Notes: generated by a model not told the origin, from the sequence alone. A stretch of DNA of 64,000 nt from Ceratopteris richardii (GCA_020310875.1 CM035428.1:105818682-105882681), one strand, 5' to 3'; positions 9,919 to 20,902 are shown, counted from the stretch's first letter. Translations and numbers: made by a program.

Positions 9919-12408
9919 CAAACAATTTCTGGTTTTGGCTGAAAATCTATCAACATGTAAAATGGGCACCCTCTGTTTGGATCGAGGGGGGGAATATATG
10001 TCTTTTGATTTTAATGCATTTTTGGCTAAACATGGGATAAAACATCAATGTATGACATCGTATACACCTCAATAGAATGGATTTTTTGAATGGAAGAATA
10101 GGTCACTCATGGAGATGGTCAAGAGTCAAACTTTACCACATAGTTTTGGGCTTGAGGCTATTATGTGTGGAACATATATACTTAATAGGTGTCTCACTAA
10201 AGCATTACAATCTATCACTCCATATGAGGCTTGGCATGGTTGCAAGCCATCTACTGCTCATTTGCATGTTTTTGGTTGTCTGGCATATGCATTAGTGCCT
10301 AAATAACAATGCAGGAAATTAGATGACAAAGCAAAGAAAGGTATTTTTGTTTGGTACAGTTTTGAAAGCAAAGGCTGTCGTCTATATCATCCACATACTA
10401 AACACATTTTGGTTAGCGGTGATGGTGTTTTTATGGAAGATGCTATTCAACCATTACTTTCATGTACTAAGGAGACATCAGTTAGCTCCAAAGACATGTA
10501 TGACACCTTGCTGCCTCTTTTTACAAGTGGATAGTCTAGTGCTGGTCCAAATGAGGCAGCTTTTCAGCCTTTGCAAGTTTCATGTGATGATGCATATCAT
10601 TCCATTTCTGATGCAGATTTACATGATGCCCTTGTTGATGAGAGAACTGATACAGAGGAGGCAAAAACTATGCCTAAATTGCTGGTCCAGACTTTGTGAG
10701 ATAGTAAATTAGATGCACCTCTATCTTATCGTACTCATTCAAGATCTCATAGTGCTTCTTTTGCATCAGATTGCTATGATATGGTTGCCTCTAGTCTCCA
10801 TGATGAGAATGAGCCTATTTCATTTGATGAAGCAAAAAAAATTGAAAATTGGATGGCTGCTATGCAATCAAAATATGATGGTATTATGAAAAATGGTACC
10901 TGGTCTTTATGTGACTTGCATGCTGGCAAGAAGGCCATTGACACTAAATGGGTATACAAGCTCAAGTGTAAGCCCAATGGAACAATTGACAAGTATAAGG
11001 GTAGGCTTGTGGCAAAGGGTTATGCTCAAGAAAGAGGCATTGATTTTGATGAGACCTTTGCTCCTACATGCCAAATGACTACTGTTTATAACATCTCAAC
11101 ACTTGCATCTCATCATGGTTAGAATGTTCATTAGCTAGACATTAAAACTACATTTTTGAATGGTGATTTGCATGAAGAAGTGTATGTTTTTTAGCCCCAT
11201 GGCTTTGCGGAAAAAGGGAATGAAAACCAAGTGTGTAGGTTGAAAAACGCATTATATGGCTTGAAGCAAGCACCACGTGCTTGGTATGAAAAGATACATG
11301 TCTACCTGATTGCACATGGTTTTGAGAACAGTCCAATTGAGAGCACCTTATATGTTAAAAGTGCAAACGATGCGCTAATGATCATTGTTGTGTATGTTGA
11401 TGACATGCTGCTCACTGGTCCTCATGAGAAGCATATTGCTAATTTTAAGGCTGATCTGTATGCCTCATTTGAGATGTCAAACTTGGGACATTTGCATCAT
11501 TATTTGGGCATTCAGTTTATGCAAGTTGATGGCGGAATAGCTTTTGTCCAACAAACTGTATTAACACATTATTGTAGCATTTTGGCATTGAATACTACAA
11601 ACCTATTGCCACTCCTATGGAGAGAGGTTTATGATTGAGTCTTCATGATGTTGGAGATGCATTTGATGTTGTTCTCTATCAATAGGTTGTTGGATGCTTG
11701 ATTTACTTATGCATTACTTGGCCATACATTCAGTTTGTTGTCTCACAAATGAGTAGGTTTATGCAGTTCCTAGGTCTCAAGTAGTGGCAAGAGGTTAAGT
11801 GCATAGTTTGCTACTTGATACTTGGATTATTTTATCCCAAGAGGGGATCACTACTACTAGATTTACATGTTTTTTCTAACTTTGACCAGGCTGGTTGCTA
11901 TGACACTCGTGTGTGCACCAATGGTTTTTGCTTCATGCTTGGTGGCTCATGCATATCTTGGTTAAGCAAGAAGCAGCCTATTATGGCCACTTCTAGTTGT
12001 GAGGCTGAGTATCGAGAAGCTTTCACAGTGACTGTTGAGTGTGTGTGGCTCAGATGCCTTATGGCTGATTTGGGTGTCGGTTAATCTTTTGCCACCACCA
12101 TCTTCACTAACAATTAGAGTGCATTGGCAATTGTGAGGAACCTTATGTTCCATGCTCACACTAAGCACATTGAGGTGCAATATCATTATGTCAGGGATTG
12201 GTTCTCTGTTAGAGAGATTAGTTTGGCCTATGTGCCCACATAGGAGAACATTGCAGTACTTTTCACAAAGGCTCTGCCTAGGGAGAAGTTTGAAGCTTTT
12301 TGCAAAGCTTTGGCTTACTTCCTTTTGTGGATTGATTCCACATAGTTTGTCACTTCCTTATACTTGAGTGCCAGCTCCTTGTTCACCGCATCACTCCCAA
12401 GGTGGATT
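9919..12408 (+). pseudogene. copia A integrase-RT-RNase H, deleted upstream and full of stops
   Basis: The order is: integrase from just before its second catalytic Asp (DRGGEY near 9990) to YTPQ; the integrase C-terminal part with YEAWHG (10100-10300); RT from about 10780 (GTWSLCDLHAGKKAIDTKW, FAPT, then YVDDML near 11395); and RNase H (11815-12340; STSGFCFMLGGSCISWLSKKQ region, CEAEY, TKHIEV). The frame is broken many times. Several stops stand where the family has Gln or Trp, for example after TPQ near 10073 and in the LDIKT region near 11120-11135. No gag or protease remains. It resembles elements A1 and A2. Confidence 0.88.
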
Positions 12409-12632
12409 TGTTGATATCTTTAGGTAAAGATGTGTGTGAACACACTAGGACTGTGGGGGCACATTTTTTCCTATTTAGGAGGTTTTTCCCCTCGGCTTGT
12501 ATATACGCTCCTAATGGGTCACTTATCTTTGTACATTCTAGTGGTAATACATTCAATTTTGTGTGTTGTGCTCTAAGCTATTTCTTCTTCCTTGTGTTGT
12601 TTGTGTGCTTCTGCAGAGCTCAAACTCCAACA
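12409..12632 (+). repeat. 3' LTR of the fused copia A copy
   Basis: A 224-bp family-A LTR, TGTTGATATCTTTAGG to CTCCAACA, with a purine tract (AAGGTGGATT) just upstream. The five bases after it (TGCAC) do not match those before 9687, as expected if the pair is a rearranged tandem and not a simple insertion. Confidence 0.88.
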
Positions 12633-13804
12633 TGCACCGTGGTGCATCACCTTATGACTAACATGGTGAACAAGGCATAGAGCTTGGCACACCTTGTCAT
12701 CCAATTAATTCAATGATCAAGGAAGATGGTGGTTTCGGATACTTCTTGGGAGGTCACCCATCCTTGTTTGTTCCCCCCATAGCTCATTTAACTAGCTATC
12801 TCTTGCCACTAAGCTAGACTCTTGTGGTGCTTGACAAAGGGAAAGGACTAAGGTTCACATTACCTTGAACATGTTTTGGGCCCCCAAAGCTTCATTCTTT
12901 ACTTTTGAAGCCCATTTTGAAGCATTTTTGAGGTGATCCTTGGAGCCATTTTGGAGTACTTTCATGCATAGTTCTGTTTATACATGTCCAAGAACATCAA
13001 GAAGAGTGTTATTTGTACTTCTCTAACAACAAATATTCAGCTTTGGAGCTATGTTTTCAGCCTTACTAGTAAATCTACAAGTTTCTTGAAAAATTTTCAG
13101 CTGTGATGGGAGCAGCCACCACAAGTTTATGCAGGTTTTTGAGCCTAAGTAGTAGATTTGATAGACACTTGCAGATGTTTTTTGCTAGTGTTTGGGCTGT
13201 GAATTCAGCCTTTTAGTGTCATTTTACTGCATATATTGAGCACACACACACACACACTATGTATGCTTTTGTGGATACCACTTATGTATATCCATGTGGT
13301 CATGAATGTGGGGGCCTCTTTGGTGATGCAGGTGGAAGACTTACCCAGCCTCGCCATAGGATATGTATGCTAGTTGTTCATAGGTTCTCAATTACCCTAG
13401 TTGGCTTCTTTTGGTTAACTAATTATATGCAGATGAGACAGTGATTCACTATGCAGATTACATGTTAGTACTTGCACCTTTATGAGATTTTGTCATTGGT
13501 CATATGCTCATTTTGCATACGAGACTTTGGAAATTTTTTTCTAGATTTTTTTGGTTTTGTCAACTATACAATAATCGATTTACACCTTAATACACTTATT
13601 GGTGTGAGCACATTTATTCTCACATAATCCTTTTGGTTGGACATTGCTATTCATTAATCCATTTTTATGGGAAGACTCTGTTGATTTTTTTCTAGAATCT
13701 CACACTTGTTCATCCTTTTTTGAGCCATAATGGTGTTTGGACTCTTCTAGCTCCATTATCATTCTCATCAATTGTCTATCATCATGGCAACATAGATCTC
13801 AGGC
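12633..13804. other. no recognised gene; short AC repeat
   Basis: This is an AT-rich stretch upstream of copia B. It carries a short (AC)n microsatellite at about 13241-13257. The decayed 5' LTR and leader of copia B may lie here, but I see no TGGTATCAGAG primer site and no matching LTR elsewhere in the window. Confidence 0.5.
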
Positions 13805-14696
13805 ATGTCTGGTGGATCAGGGTCTAGTGCCAGTGTTCTGAGGAGGATCTATAACTTGCAGGGCAAAGACCATTTTGAGATCCAAAAAATTGATGTCACA
13901 AACTTTGCTCTATGGAAGAATAAGATTAAAGATGTGTTGATCCCGAGGAGGTAATGGAAGCCAGTAAATGAAATCTCAAAGAATCCTGATAACATGGATG
14001 AAGATGGTTAGGATGAGCTAGATGAAATGGCTAGGTCTACCATTCGATTGCACCTGGAAGATAATGTCTACTTTATAGTATTGGATTGTGAGAGTGCAAA
14101 GGAGCTTTGGAAGAAGTTATGCAATACATATGAAAAAGAAATGGAATGAAATACATTGTACTTGATGAGAAAGTTATATGACCTTCGCATGAAGGACACA
14201 GATAGTGTTGCTGCTGATCTAAATGATTTTTGATGTTATATTCTCTCAGTTATAAGCTCAGAAAATGGAAATGGATAATGAAATAAAATCATTCTTGTTG
14301 TTATGCCAACATCATGGGATACATTTTGCATAGTTATTAGCAACAATGCATGTGGTGGTAAACTGGTCTATGATGACATATGTGGAGCACTCTTGAGTAA
14401 GGAGATTTGTAGAAAATATATGGTTGGAACTCAGAGTGGCGATGCATATAATATTTGTGATTCATACCAAGGAAATCAGCAACATGCAGGGAGCAAGAAC
14501 AAGGAAAAGAATGGTCAACGAAATAAGAGTAGAAGTAAATCAAGGAAAGGGATATCGAATGCCATTATTGTCATCTAATAAAGGACACATGAAGAAAGAT
14601 TGCTATGCATTAAAGAATTCTAAAGGTAAAGGAAAGAATGTTGATGGGCATGTTAAACAGCTACCTGCACCATTTGCTTTGACTGAAAGAAATTGA
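13805..14696 (+). pseudogene. copia B gag remnant with zinc knuckle
   Basis: The segment opens near 13805 with a gag N-terminus (FEIQKIDVTNFALWKNKIKD), followed by KELWKKLCNTYE and YLMRKLYDLRM, typical of copia gag. A basic Lys/Arg-rich stretch near 14490-14560 precedes a zinc knuckle, CHYC...GHMKKDC, around 14560-14605. A frameshift falls inside the knuckle itself. At least four stops lie upstream. The next frame ends at 14696, just before the protease segment. Confidence 0.8.
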
Positions 14697-14699
14697 TGA

Positions 14700-15569
14700 T
14701 ATTTTTTATGATGTTGATGTATTGACACTTGATAGTATGTGTCCACTGAGGCTTTTATGGCTAATTCTCTTTCCCATACATGGATGTTAGATTTTGGTGC
14801 TTCTTTCCATGTGAGATCACATAGAGAATGGTTCTCCAATATGCAACAAATTCTCTTGGTACCATGTGACTTGGTGACCAGTGTGACATTGTGGGGATTG
14901 AAGATGTGGTTGTGCAGTTCATTGATGGTTCAAAATTTACTATGCATAATGTACACCATGTACCACATTTATCATGTAGTTTGATGTTAGTTGTTCAACT
15001 TGATGACCTTGGTTACAAGGTGGTTTTCTATGTTGGGTCCTTTTGCATATCAAAGGGCAATATGGTTATTGCAAAAAGAAGCAAAGTTGGCTCACTTTAT
15101 CCCTTATTTGTATCACAGAAGGAAAACTTGCTAGTTGTTATTGAACATCCTATGGCTTGTATTTAGCATTGTGATTTGGGCCACATATCTCGTAGTGGAA
15201 TGGAACATTTTTCTTTTTCTAGCTATTTACGTGTTTTATCTTTCTCTATTTATTCATTTTGTGAGCATTGTCAATATGGAATGCAAACTAGGAATGTGCA
15301 TAAGACACACATTGACTCTTCAATTCAACTTTTAGATCTCATTCATACAAATATGTGTGGTGCTATGTCCACAAGTTCATTAGGTGGTTCTTTTTACTTT
15401 GTCACTTTCATAGATGATGCTACTAGTAAATCCTGGGTATATCCTATCAAATCGAAGGATGAGCTATTCCCTACCTTCAAAAAATGGTTTGCTTCAATTG
15501 AGACTAAAAAAGGAACTAATTTCAAGGCTTTAAGTTCAAATAATGGGGGTGAGTATACTGCATATGAAT
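14700..15569 (+). pseudogene. copia B protease and integrase N-terminal part
   Basis: The protease active site reads WMLDFGASFHV near 14780-14815, so the catalytic Asp is kept but the Ser of D-S-G is replaced by Phe. The integrase zinc region is visible at 15165-15290 (HCDLGHISRSGMEHF, CEHCQYG). The catalytic core follows in the 15176-15569 frame, but both visible catalytic Asp positions read Asn (IHTNMCGAM; SSNNGGEY). The ORF is interrupted at 15570 by copia D. Even without that insertion the enzymes would be dead. Confidence 0.8.
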
Positions 15570-16487
15570 TGTTGGAAGTCAATGTCTTTATTGGCTTATC
15601 AATTAGCTTCACTGAGAAGCATCAACTTCAAGTCTTAGTTCAACAATAGACTATATAGAAGTTTTACTCTTAGAGACTGCTTCAAGCAGTCGACGGGCGC
15701 AACTTCTACATATACAGTTTATTCTGTATTCTTCAACTAGTCACAACGGGCGCCCATGTGGTCTAGCCCAACGTTTATAAAAGCATCCACATTGAACAGG
15801 GTTCAATCCCCACGCGCTACGGCAGCAAGTTCGTGCTTTTTAATGAAGCAATTCGAAAAACTCTTCACGAAGAAAGCCATTCGCGATAGAGGTGTTTTTT
15901 TTTGTTATCGTTCTACGATCGTAGCTTTAAGCTTTCTTTTAGCTTTTCATGGGTACACAAATACTATATAAACAAGGCCTTGGCTCCTTGTATAATCACT
16001 CACTCAAAGATCTAGAGCTTGGAGTTCTTCTTGAAGACAGAGTGTTCTCACACTCTTGAAGGAGGTGAAGTTGTGGTGAAGGAGAGGCTACTCTCATTGC
16101 AGCAGGAAGTCTTCTACGAGGTGGTGGTAACTATCTTTTGTGAGTTAACCTTGTGGTTGATTTACAATTTCGTTACACTATATTGTTAGCTTCGTTGCTT
16201 CATTCTCTTTACACACACTTAGATTATTTTGACATAATCTAAAATTTTGTATCATCATCTTCTTATTCTTCCATTAGTGAGTGCACCACTTTATATGGTT
16301 GAGTAGTACTCCCATGTTGTAATTTGGACATCTATTATTTTTAGTGAAGTAAGCATCCAGCTTACGTTCCCTATCCTTGTCTCAAGATCTCTTTCTTTCT
16401 CTATCTCACTTATCATCTTGTCAATTAAGTTGTGTATGCTCAAGAGGTTTTAGTATTGGAACGATCTTGGGGCCCCAAATTCCAACA
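15570..16487 (+). repeat. 5' LTR of copia D
   Basis: A 918-bp LTR with a TATA-like CTATATAAAC at 15964-15973 as probable promoter core; transcription would start shortly after it. Upstream, at 15750-15815, lies a tRNA-like module with a B box (see separate entry). The TATA-to-LTR-end distance of about 500 bp implies a long R/U5 region. Confidence 0.95.
15750..15815 (+). repeat. tRNA/SINE-like module inside the copia D LTR
   Basis: GGTTCAATCCC at 15800-15810 matches the pol III B-box consensus (GGTTCRANTCC). Some 30-40 bp upstream, TGTGGTCTAGCCCAACG resembles the D-arm/A-box part of a tRNA. The same module is present in the 3' LTR (B box 21133-21143), as expected once it is part of the LTR. 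No full cloverleaf can be drawn, so this is a tRNA-derived fragment at most. Confidence 0.5.
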
Positions 16488-16489
16488 CT

Positions 16490-16501
16490 TGGTATCAGAG
16501 C
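16490..16501 (+). promoter_or_regulatory. primer-binding site of copia D
   Basis: TGGTATCAGAGC lies two bases after the LTR end, complementary to the 3' end of initiator tRNA-Met. It sets the start of minus-strand DNA synthesis and confirms plus orientation. Confidence 0.93.
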
Positions 16502-16531
16502 TACATAATTGACATACACACTTAAGATAAG

Positions 16532-17563
16532 ATGAGTGAGATTAGAATTGAGATTGAAGACAAGTTGGATGGATCTTCTAATTATCCCATGTGGAGTTTC
16601 ATGATGATGAACTTGTTAGTGACAAAGGATTTATGGAGTATCGTCAATGGATCCTTAACAAGACCAAGACGAGAAGGCGAAGAAGGGTCTAGAGCAGCTT
16701 CAACAGGTACTGGAATTACTATTACAGAACCAATAGAAGAAGAGGTAACCACTTCGACATCGAGAGTCACTGCTAGGTCTTTACCTAGAATTCCTCCTAC
16801 TGAAGATCAGGCAAGATGGGATGCTAGAGATGCTTTAGCACTTTCATTCATAGCAATAAGTGTCAAAAAGCATATTCTACCACAGATCAGATCTTGCAAA
16901 AGTTCTAATCAAGCTTGGTTAAAGCTCGAGAATCTTTTTCAGAGCAGAAATCCTACTAGAAAAGCTCACTTGAGGAGACAACTAGCAAATACAAGGATGA
17001 AAGCTGGTGAGTCAATTCAAACCCACATTACGAGACTCGTTGACTTGAGAGATCAACTTCTAAATGTAGGAGTTGAGATATCAGATGAAGAAATGGTAAA
17101 TACGCTGATTAATTCACTTCCGATTTCATATCGATCTTTCATAACCACTCTTACCCTTACCACAAGAGATAGAGAGGTTACATTTGAAGAATTAGAGTTC
17201 TTGTTACTTCAAGATGAAGATCAGTTGAAGGGAATGGAAGAGAATGAAGAAGCACTTTCATCTTCATCAAAGGGTAAGAAGAAGAAGGATAAGAAGAAGG
17301 AAAAACAATCCAAGAAGGAAAGTAGGTCCCTTTCACCTTCTACTTCAGATTCTGTATCTACGACATCTAAAGTGAATTCTTCTAAGAAGAAGGTAAAAAT
17401 ATGTTCTTTTTGCAAGAAACGTGGACATATTCAGTCAGAATGTTATAAAAGGATGGCAGCAGAAAAGAAAAAGGCATCAGGTAATGTTGCAGAAGATGAT
17501 AAAAAAGGGAAATCTCAAGGTGATTCTTATGCCTGTATCACTATTGAGGAAGTAGCTTTTTGA
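16532..17563 (+). CDS. copia D Gag (343 aa)
   Basis: This is the structural capsid/nucleocapsid polyprotein of copia D. The ATG at 16532 is the first in frame after the primer site and precedes the conserved N-terminal motif DKLDGSSNYPMWSFMMMNLL. The centre is of UBN2 type (SFIAISVKKHILPQIRSC; LENLFQSRNPTRKAHLRRQL). A Lys/Ser-rich linker at about residues 235-285 leads to a zinc knuckle, CSFCKKRGHIQSEC, beginning at residue 291. The ORF ends at TGA (17561-17563), while the protease continues one base further on in another frame. The length and domains are those of a complete copia Gag; functional status is likely good. Confidence 0.93.
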   Translation: MSEIRIEIEDKLDGSSNYPMWSFMMMNLLVTKDLWSIVNGSLTRPRREGEEGSRAASTGTGITITEPIEEEVTTSTSRVTARSLPRIPPTEDQARWDARDALALSFIAISVKKHILPQIRSCKSSNQAWLKLENLFQSRNPTRKAHLRRQLANTRMKAGESIQTHITRLVDLRDQLLNVGVEISDEEMVNTLINSLPISYRSFITTLTLTTRDREVTFEELEFLLLQDEDQLKGMEENEEALSSSSKGKKKKDKKKEKQSKKESRSLSPSTSDSVSTTSKVNSSKKKVKICSFCKKRGHIQSECYKRMAAEKKKASGNVAEDDKKGKSQGDSYACITIEEVAF

Positions 17564-17670
17564 TCAAGCAGCTTTACAAGTTCTTTCAGCAAGTCCTTGG
17601 ATATTCGACTCAGGTGCTACAAAGCATATGACAGGTTGTAGAGATGTATTTTCTTCTCCTATTCTTCAGG
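17562..17670 (+). pseudogene. copia D protease active-site segment, out of frame with gag and pol
   Basis: Starting at 17562, overlapping the gag stop, the +1 frame reads through PWIFDSGATKHMTGCRDVF, a proper copia aspartic-protease active site (D-S-G). About 35 codons later the frame is lost near 17665-17672, and the protease continues in the original gag/pol frame (TIADGND). So gag and most of pol share a frame and only this piece is shifted. The simplest reading is one inserted base in the T run at 17557-17561 and one lost near 17668. A +1 slip at TTT-TGA could read the first junction but not the second. Confidence 0.75.
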
Positions 17671-17701
17671 AAGAAGAGTTACTATTGCAGATGGCAATGA
17701 T

Positions 17702-20700
17702 TTGGATGTTGTGGGAATAGGTACAGTAACCCTAAAGTCAAGAGAAGGTGGTGTTTTTCAAATATCAGATGTCCTTTATGTACCTGAAATGAAGATAAAT
17801 CTGCTATCTATATCTGCATTTTTAAGTGATGGTTTTAAAGTTGTATTTGAGAAAGATCTTTGTAAGATCTTATCACATAAAGAAGACAAGTGTCTTTTGC
17901 AAGGTACGCATAAAGGAGGGATCTTTGTTTTGTCAAAAATCAGTCAAGCATATGCAGTCAAATCTTCGTCACCGGTGGAAGATATGAAGCTATGGCATGA
18001 AAGATTTGGACATATCAGTTTTGGAGCTCTCAAGAATATCAAAGACAGAGGTGTGGTTGAGAGTTTACCCTTATTCAAGCTACCTGATGATTCAGATATA
18101 TGTGAAGGTTGTCTTGAAGGTAAGATGCATAAACTACCTTTCAAGAAACATGGTCATATTACAGCTACCAAGAAATTGCAGATTATTCATTCAGATGTGA
18201 ATGGTCCTATGAGAGCAGACTCTATTCAGGGTTTCAGGTATATTGTCCTATTTGTGGATGATTTTACAAGATACTCATGGATCTATGGTCTTAAGTCGAA
18301 GTCAGAAGTCTTTCCTATGTTCAAGAAGTTTGTAGCTATGGTTGAAAATGAAAGTCAAGAAACTGTCCAGATTCTCAGAAGTGATAGAGGTGGAGAATAC
18401 TTGTCAAATGAGTTTCAGACATTTCTCGATGAGAAAGGTATTACTCGACACCTTACTATTGCTTATACTCCTCAGCAAAATGGTGTTGCAGAAAGAAAGA
18501 ATAGAGTGCTTGTTGAAATGATGCGGAGCATGATGGCGTCCAAGAGGTTTTCACCAAAATTCTGGTTTGATGCAGTACATACAGCTAATCACATTTTGAA
18601 CAGGTCATCTACAAAAGCTTTAAAGGTAATCACACCGTATGAAGCTTATTATGGTAGAAAACCTAATGTGAGTTACTTCAAAGTGTTTGGATCACTTTCT
18701 TATGTACATGTTGAGAAAAAGGACCGAGGCAAACTAGATGTAAAAGCAAAGAAAGCTGTTTTTATTGGATATCCTGTTGAAAGCAAAGGATACAGGTTTT
18801 ATGTTCCAGAAACAGGTGAAGTTATTCTTTCACGTAATGCTTATATTGCTGAAGATAAGGTTTATGATAAAGAAGAAGAAATTCCGGAGTTCATTAGTGA
18901 AAATGACTATGGAATTTTTAAAAAGATTCTGGATGTAGATGTTCAGCCATATCAGGAGGGAGTTAAACGTCGAATTCCTAGTATTCAAGAAAAAATTGAA
19001 GAAAGAGGAATTTCACAACCTTCTACAGAGTCAATTCCACAAGAGACTTTGATTCCAGAAATGGAAGAAGTTAAAGTTCCAGAAAGTCCTAGTACATCGA
19101 CAGGACAAGTTCCAGAACTTGTGGAAGCTGAAAGTTCAGAAAGAGTTTCACCACTATTCAAGGATACACCTACGTGGTTATATCAGACTTGGAAAGATAG
19201 TGGTATAAAGACTTTTACTGGAAGAACAAGGAGTCAGACTAGACAACAACAACAAGATCATGTAAGAACAAGAAGTCAAACTAGACAACAAAGAGATCAT
19301 GTAAGTTTTGCTGAAGATTTCGAGATTCATGATATTTTGGCACTTACGAGTGTTGAAGATGAACCTGCGTGTGTTAAAGATGCACTTAAAATTCCTATTC
19401 GGAGAAAAGCTATGCAAGAAGAGATTGATTCTATTCATAAGGATCAAACTTGGCAGCTATGTGAGTTACCAGAAGGAAAGAAGGCTATAGGTGTAAAATG
19501 GATCTTCAAAATCAAAAGGAAAGCAGATGGTACTATTGATAGATACAAGGCCAGGTTGGTTGTCAAAGGATATGCACAACAAAAAGGTATTGATTATGAT
19601 GAGACATTTGCTCCTACGTCTAGGATGACTATTATTAGGTCAGTACTTGCTCTAGCAGCACATTTTGGTTGGCATATATGTCAACTTGACATCAAGACTG
19701 CTTTTCTAAATGGTGATTTACACGAAGATGTGTATATTCAGCAACCAGAAGGTTTTGAAGAGACAGGTAAAGAACACTTAGTGTGTAAGCTTATAAAAGC
19801 TTTGTATGGTTTAAAACAGGCACCTAGAGCATGGTATGAAAAGATACATACATATCTTTTATCCATTGGTTTCCATAACTCAGATGCAGCTCCAACTCTT
19901 TATGTCAAAGCTGAAACAGGTATGATGATTATAGCAATCATTTATGTGGATGATATTATAGTCACAGGTCCCAGAGATGAAGATTTGCAGATGTTCAAAG
20001 AAAAATTGAAGCAAACATTTGATGTGAATGATTTAGGCATTCTACATTATTATCTTGGGATTCAGTTTCTGTTTCGAGATAAGTGTATCCACATGACACA
20101 ACAGAAGTACATTGAGAAACTTTTGGAAAGATTTCAGATGGGTGATTCTAAACCTATGCAAACACCTATGGATCAGAACACGTCTTTACAAATGGTAGCA
20201 GATGCAGAACCATTTGATGCTACTCTATATAGTCAAGCAGTTGGTTGCTTGATTTATCTTTGTAATACACGTCCTGATATACAGTTTGCAGTTTCTCAAG
20301 TATCAAGGTTCATGCAGAATCCGACAGTGTTACATTGGAAAGAAGTAAAGCGGATCTTTCGTTATTTGAAGGGAACTTCAAATTATGCTATGGTATTTTC
20401 AAAATCTACACATTCGTTACTAAAAGGATTTTCAGATTCTCATTGGGCAGGTGATAGAGACACAAGAAGAAGTACTAGTGGATTTTGTTTTTATCTTGGA
20501 GATTGTCTTATCTCATGGTTTTCAAAAAGACAACCCACTATTGCCACTTCATCATGTGAAGCTGAATATCGTGCAGCATTTACAACTACTCTAGATTCAG
20601 TATGGTTGCAGAAGATTTTCAGTTATCTTGATGTAAGAATACATCAACCCATTCAGATATTTTCAGATAGCCAGAGTGCTATAGCTATAGCTAAAAATCC

Positions 20701-20887
20701 AGTGCATCATGCAAGGACAAAGCATATAGAGGTACACTACCACTATATTCGAGAGCAGATAGCTAAGAAGCACATTGAGCTAGTTTATGTTCCTTCTAGT
20801 AAGAATGTTGCAGATATTTTTACCAAAGCATTGACTAGAGATAGTCATGAGAAGATTTGCAGGTTACTAAAGCTTGTACCAATATAA
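17702..20887 (+). CDS. copia D Pol: protease end, integrase, RT, RNase H (1061 aa)
   Basis: This long open frame holds all replication enzymes except the protease active site. In order: protease C-terminal part (residues 1-60); integrase zinc region (LWHERFGH near residue 98, then C-x2-C); integrase DD35E core with Asp165 (HSDVNGPM), Asp228 (SDRGGEY) and Glu264 (GVAERKN); RT with FAPTSRMT, LDIKTAFLNGDL and catalytic YVDD at about residues 748-751; RNase H with GFSDSHWAGDRDT near 909 and SCEAEY. It ends 15 bp before the polypurine tract. The listed start is only the first Met after the frame shift; the native protein would be a fusion with Gag. No internal stops. Confidence 0.92.
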   Translation: MDVVGIGTVTLKSREGGVFQISDVLYVPEMKINLLSISAFLSDGFKVVFEKDLCKILSHKEDKCLLQGTHKGGIFVLSKISQAYAVKSSSPVEDMKLWHERFGHISFGALKNIKDRGVVESLPLFKLPDDSDICEGCLEGKMHKLPFKKHGHITATKKLQIIHSDVNGPMRADSIQGFRYIVLFVDDFTRYSWIYGLKSKSEVFPMFKKFVAMVENESQETVQILRSDRGGEYLSNEFQTFLDEKGITRHLTIAYTPQQNGVAERKNRVLVEMMRSMMASKRFSPKFWFDAVHTANHILNRSSTKALKVITPYEAYYGRKPNVSYFKVFGSLSYVHVEKKDRGKLDVKAKKAVFIGYPVESKGYRFYVPETGEVILSRNAYIAEDKVYDKEEEIPEFISENDYGIFKKILDVDVQPYQEGVKRRIPSIQEKIEERGISQPSTESIPQETLIPEMEEVKVPESPSTSTGQVPELVEAESSERVSPLFKDTPTWLYQTWKDSGIKTFTGRTRSQTRQQQQDHVRTRSQTRQQRDHVSFAEDFEIHDILALTSVEDEPACVKDALKIPIRRKAMQEEIDSIHKDQTWQLCELPEGKKAIGVKWIFKIKRKADGTIDRYKARLVVKGYAQQKGIDYDETFAPTSRMTIIRSVLALAAHFGWHICQLDIKTAFLNGDLHEDVYIQQPEGFEETGKEHLVCKLIKALYGLKQAPRAWYEKIHTYLLSIGFHNSDAAPTLYVKAETGMMIIAIIYVDDIIVTGPRDEDLQMFKEKLKQTFDVNDLGILHYYLGIQFLFRDKCIHMTQQKYIEKLLERFQMGDSKPMQTPMDQNTSLQMVADAEPFDATLYSQAVGCLIYLCNTRPDIQFAVSQVSRFMQNPTVLHWKEVKRIFRYLKGTSNYAMVFSKSTHSLLKGFSDSHWAGDRDTRRSTSGFCFYLGDCLISWFSKRQPTIATSSCEAEYRAAFTTTLDSVWLQKIFSYLDVRIHQPIQIFSDSQSAIAIAKNPVHHARTKHIEVHYHYIREQIAKKHIELVYVPSSKNVADIFTKALTRDSHEKICRLLKLVPI

Positions 20888-20902
20888 CATTGAAGGAGGG
20901 AT
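20888..20902 (+). promoter_or_regulatory. polypurine tract of copia D
   Basis: TTGAAGGAGGGAT lies immediately upstream of the 3' LTR. This is the plus-strand DNA priming site used after RNase H cleavage. It follows the pol stop codon directly. Confidence 0.85.

Noticed and set aside
15756-15971. 71-codon ORF present in both LTRs of copia D (again at 21089-21304)
   Set aside because: It lies inside the LTR upstream of and across the TATA box. It is duplicated only because the LTR is, and crosses the tRNA-like module.
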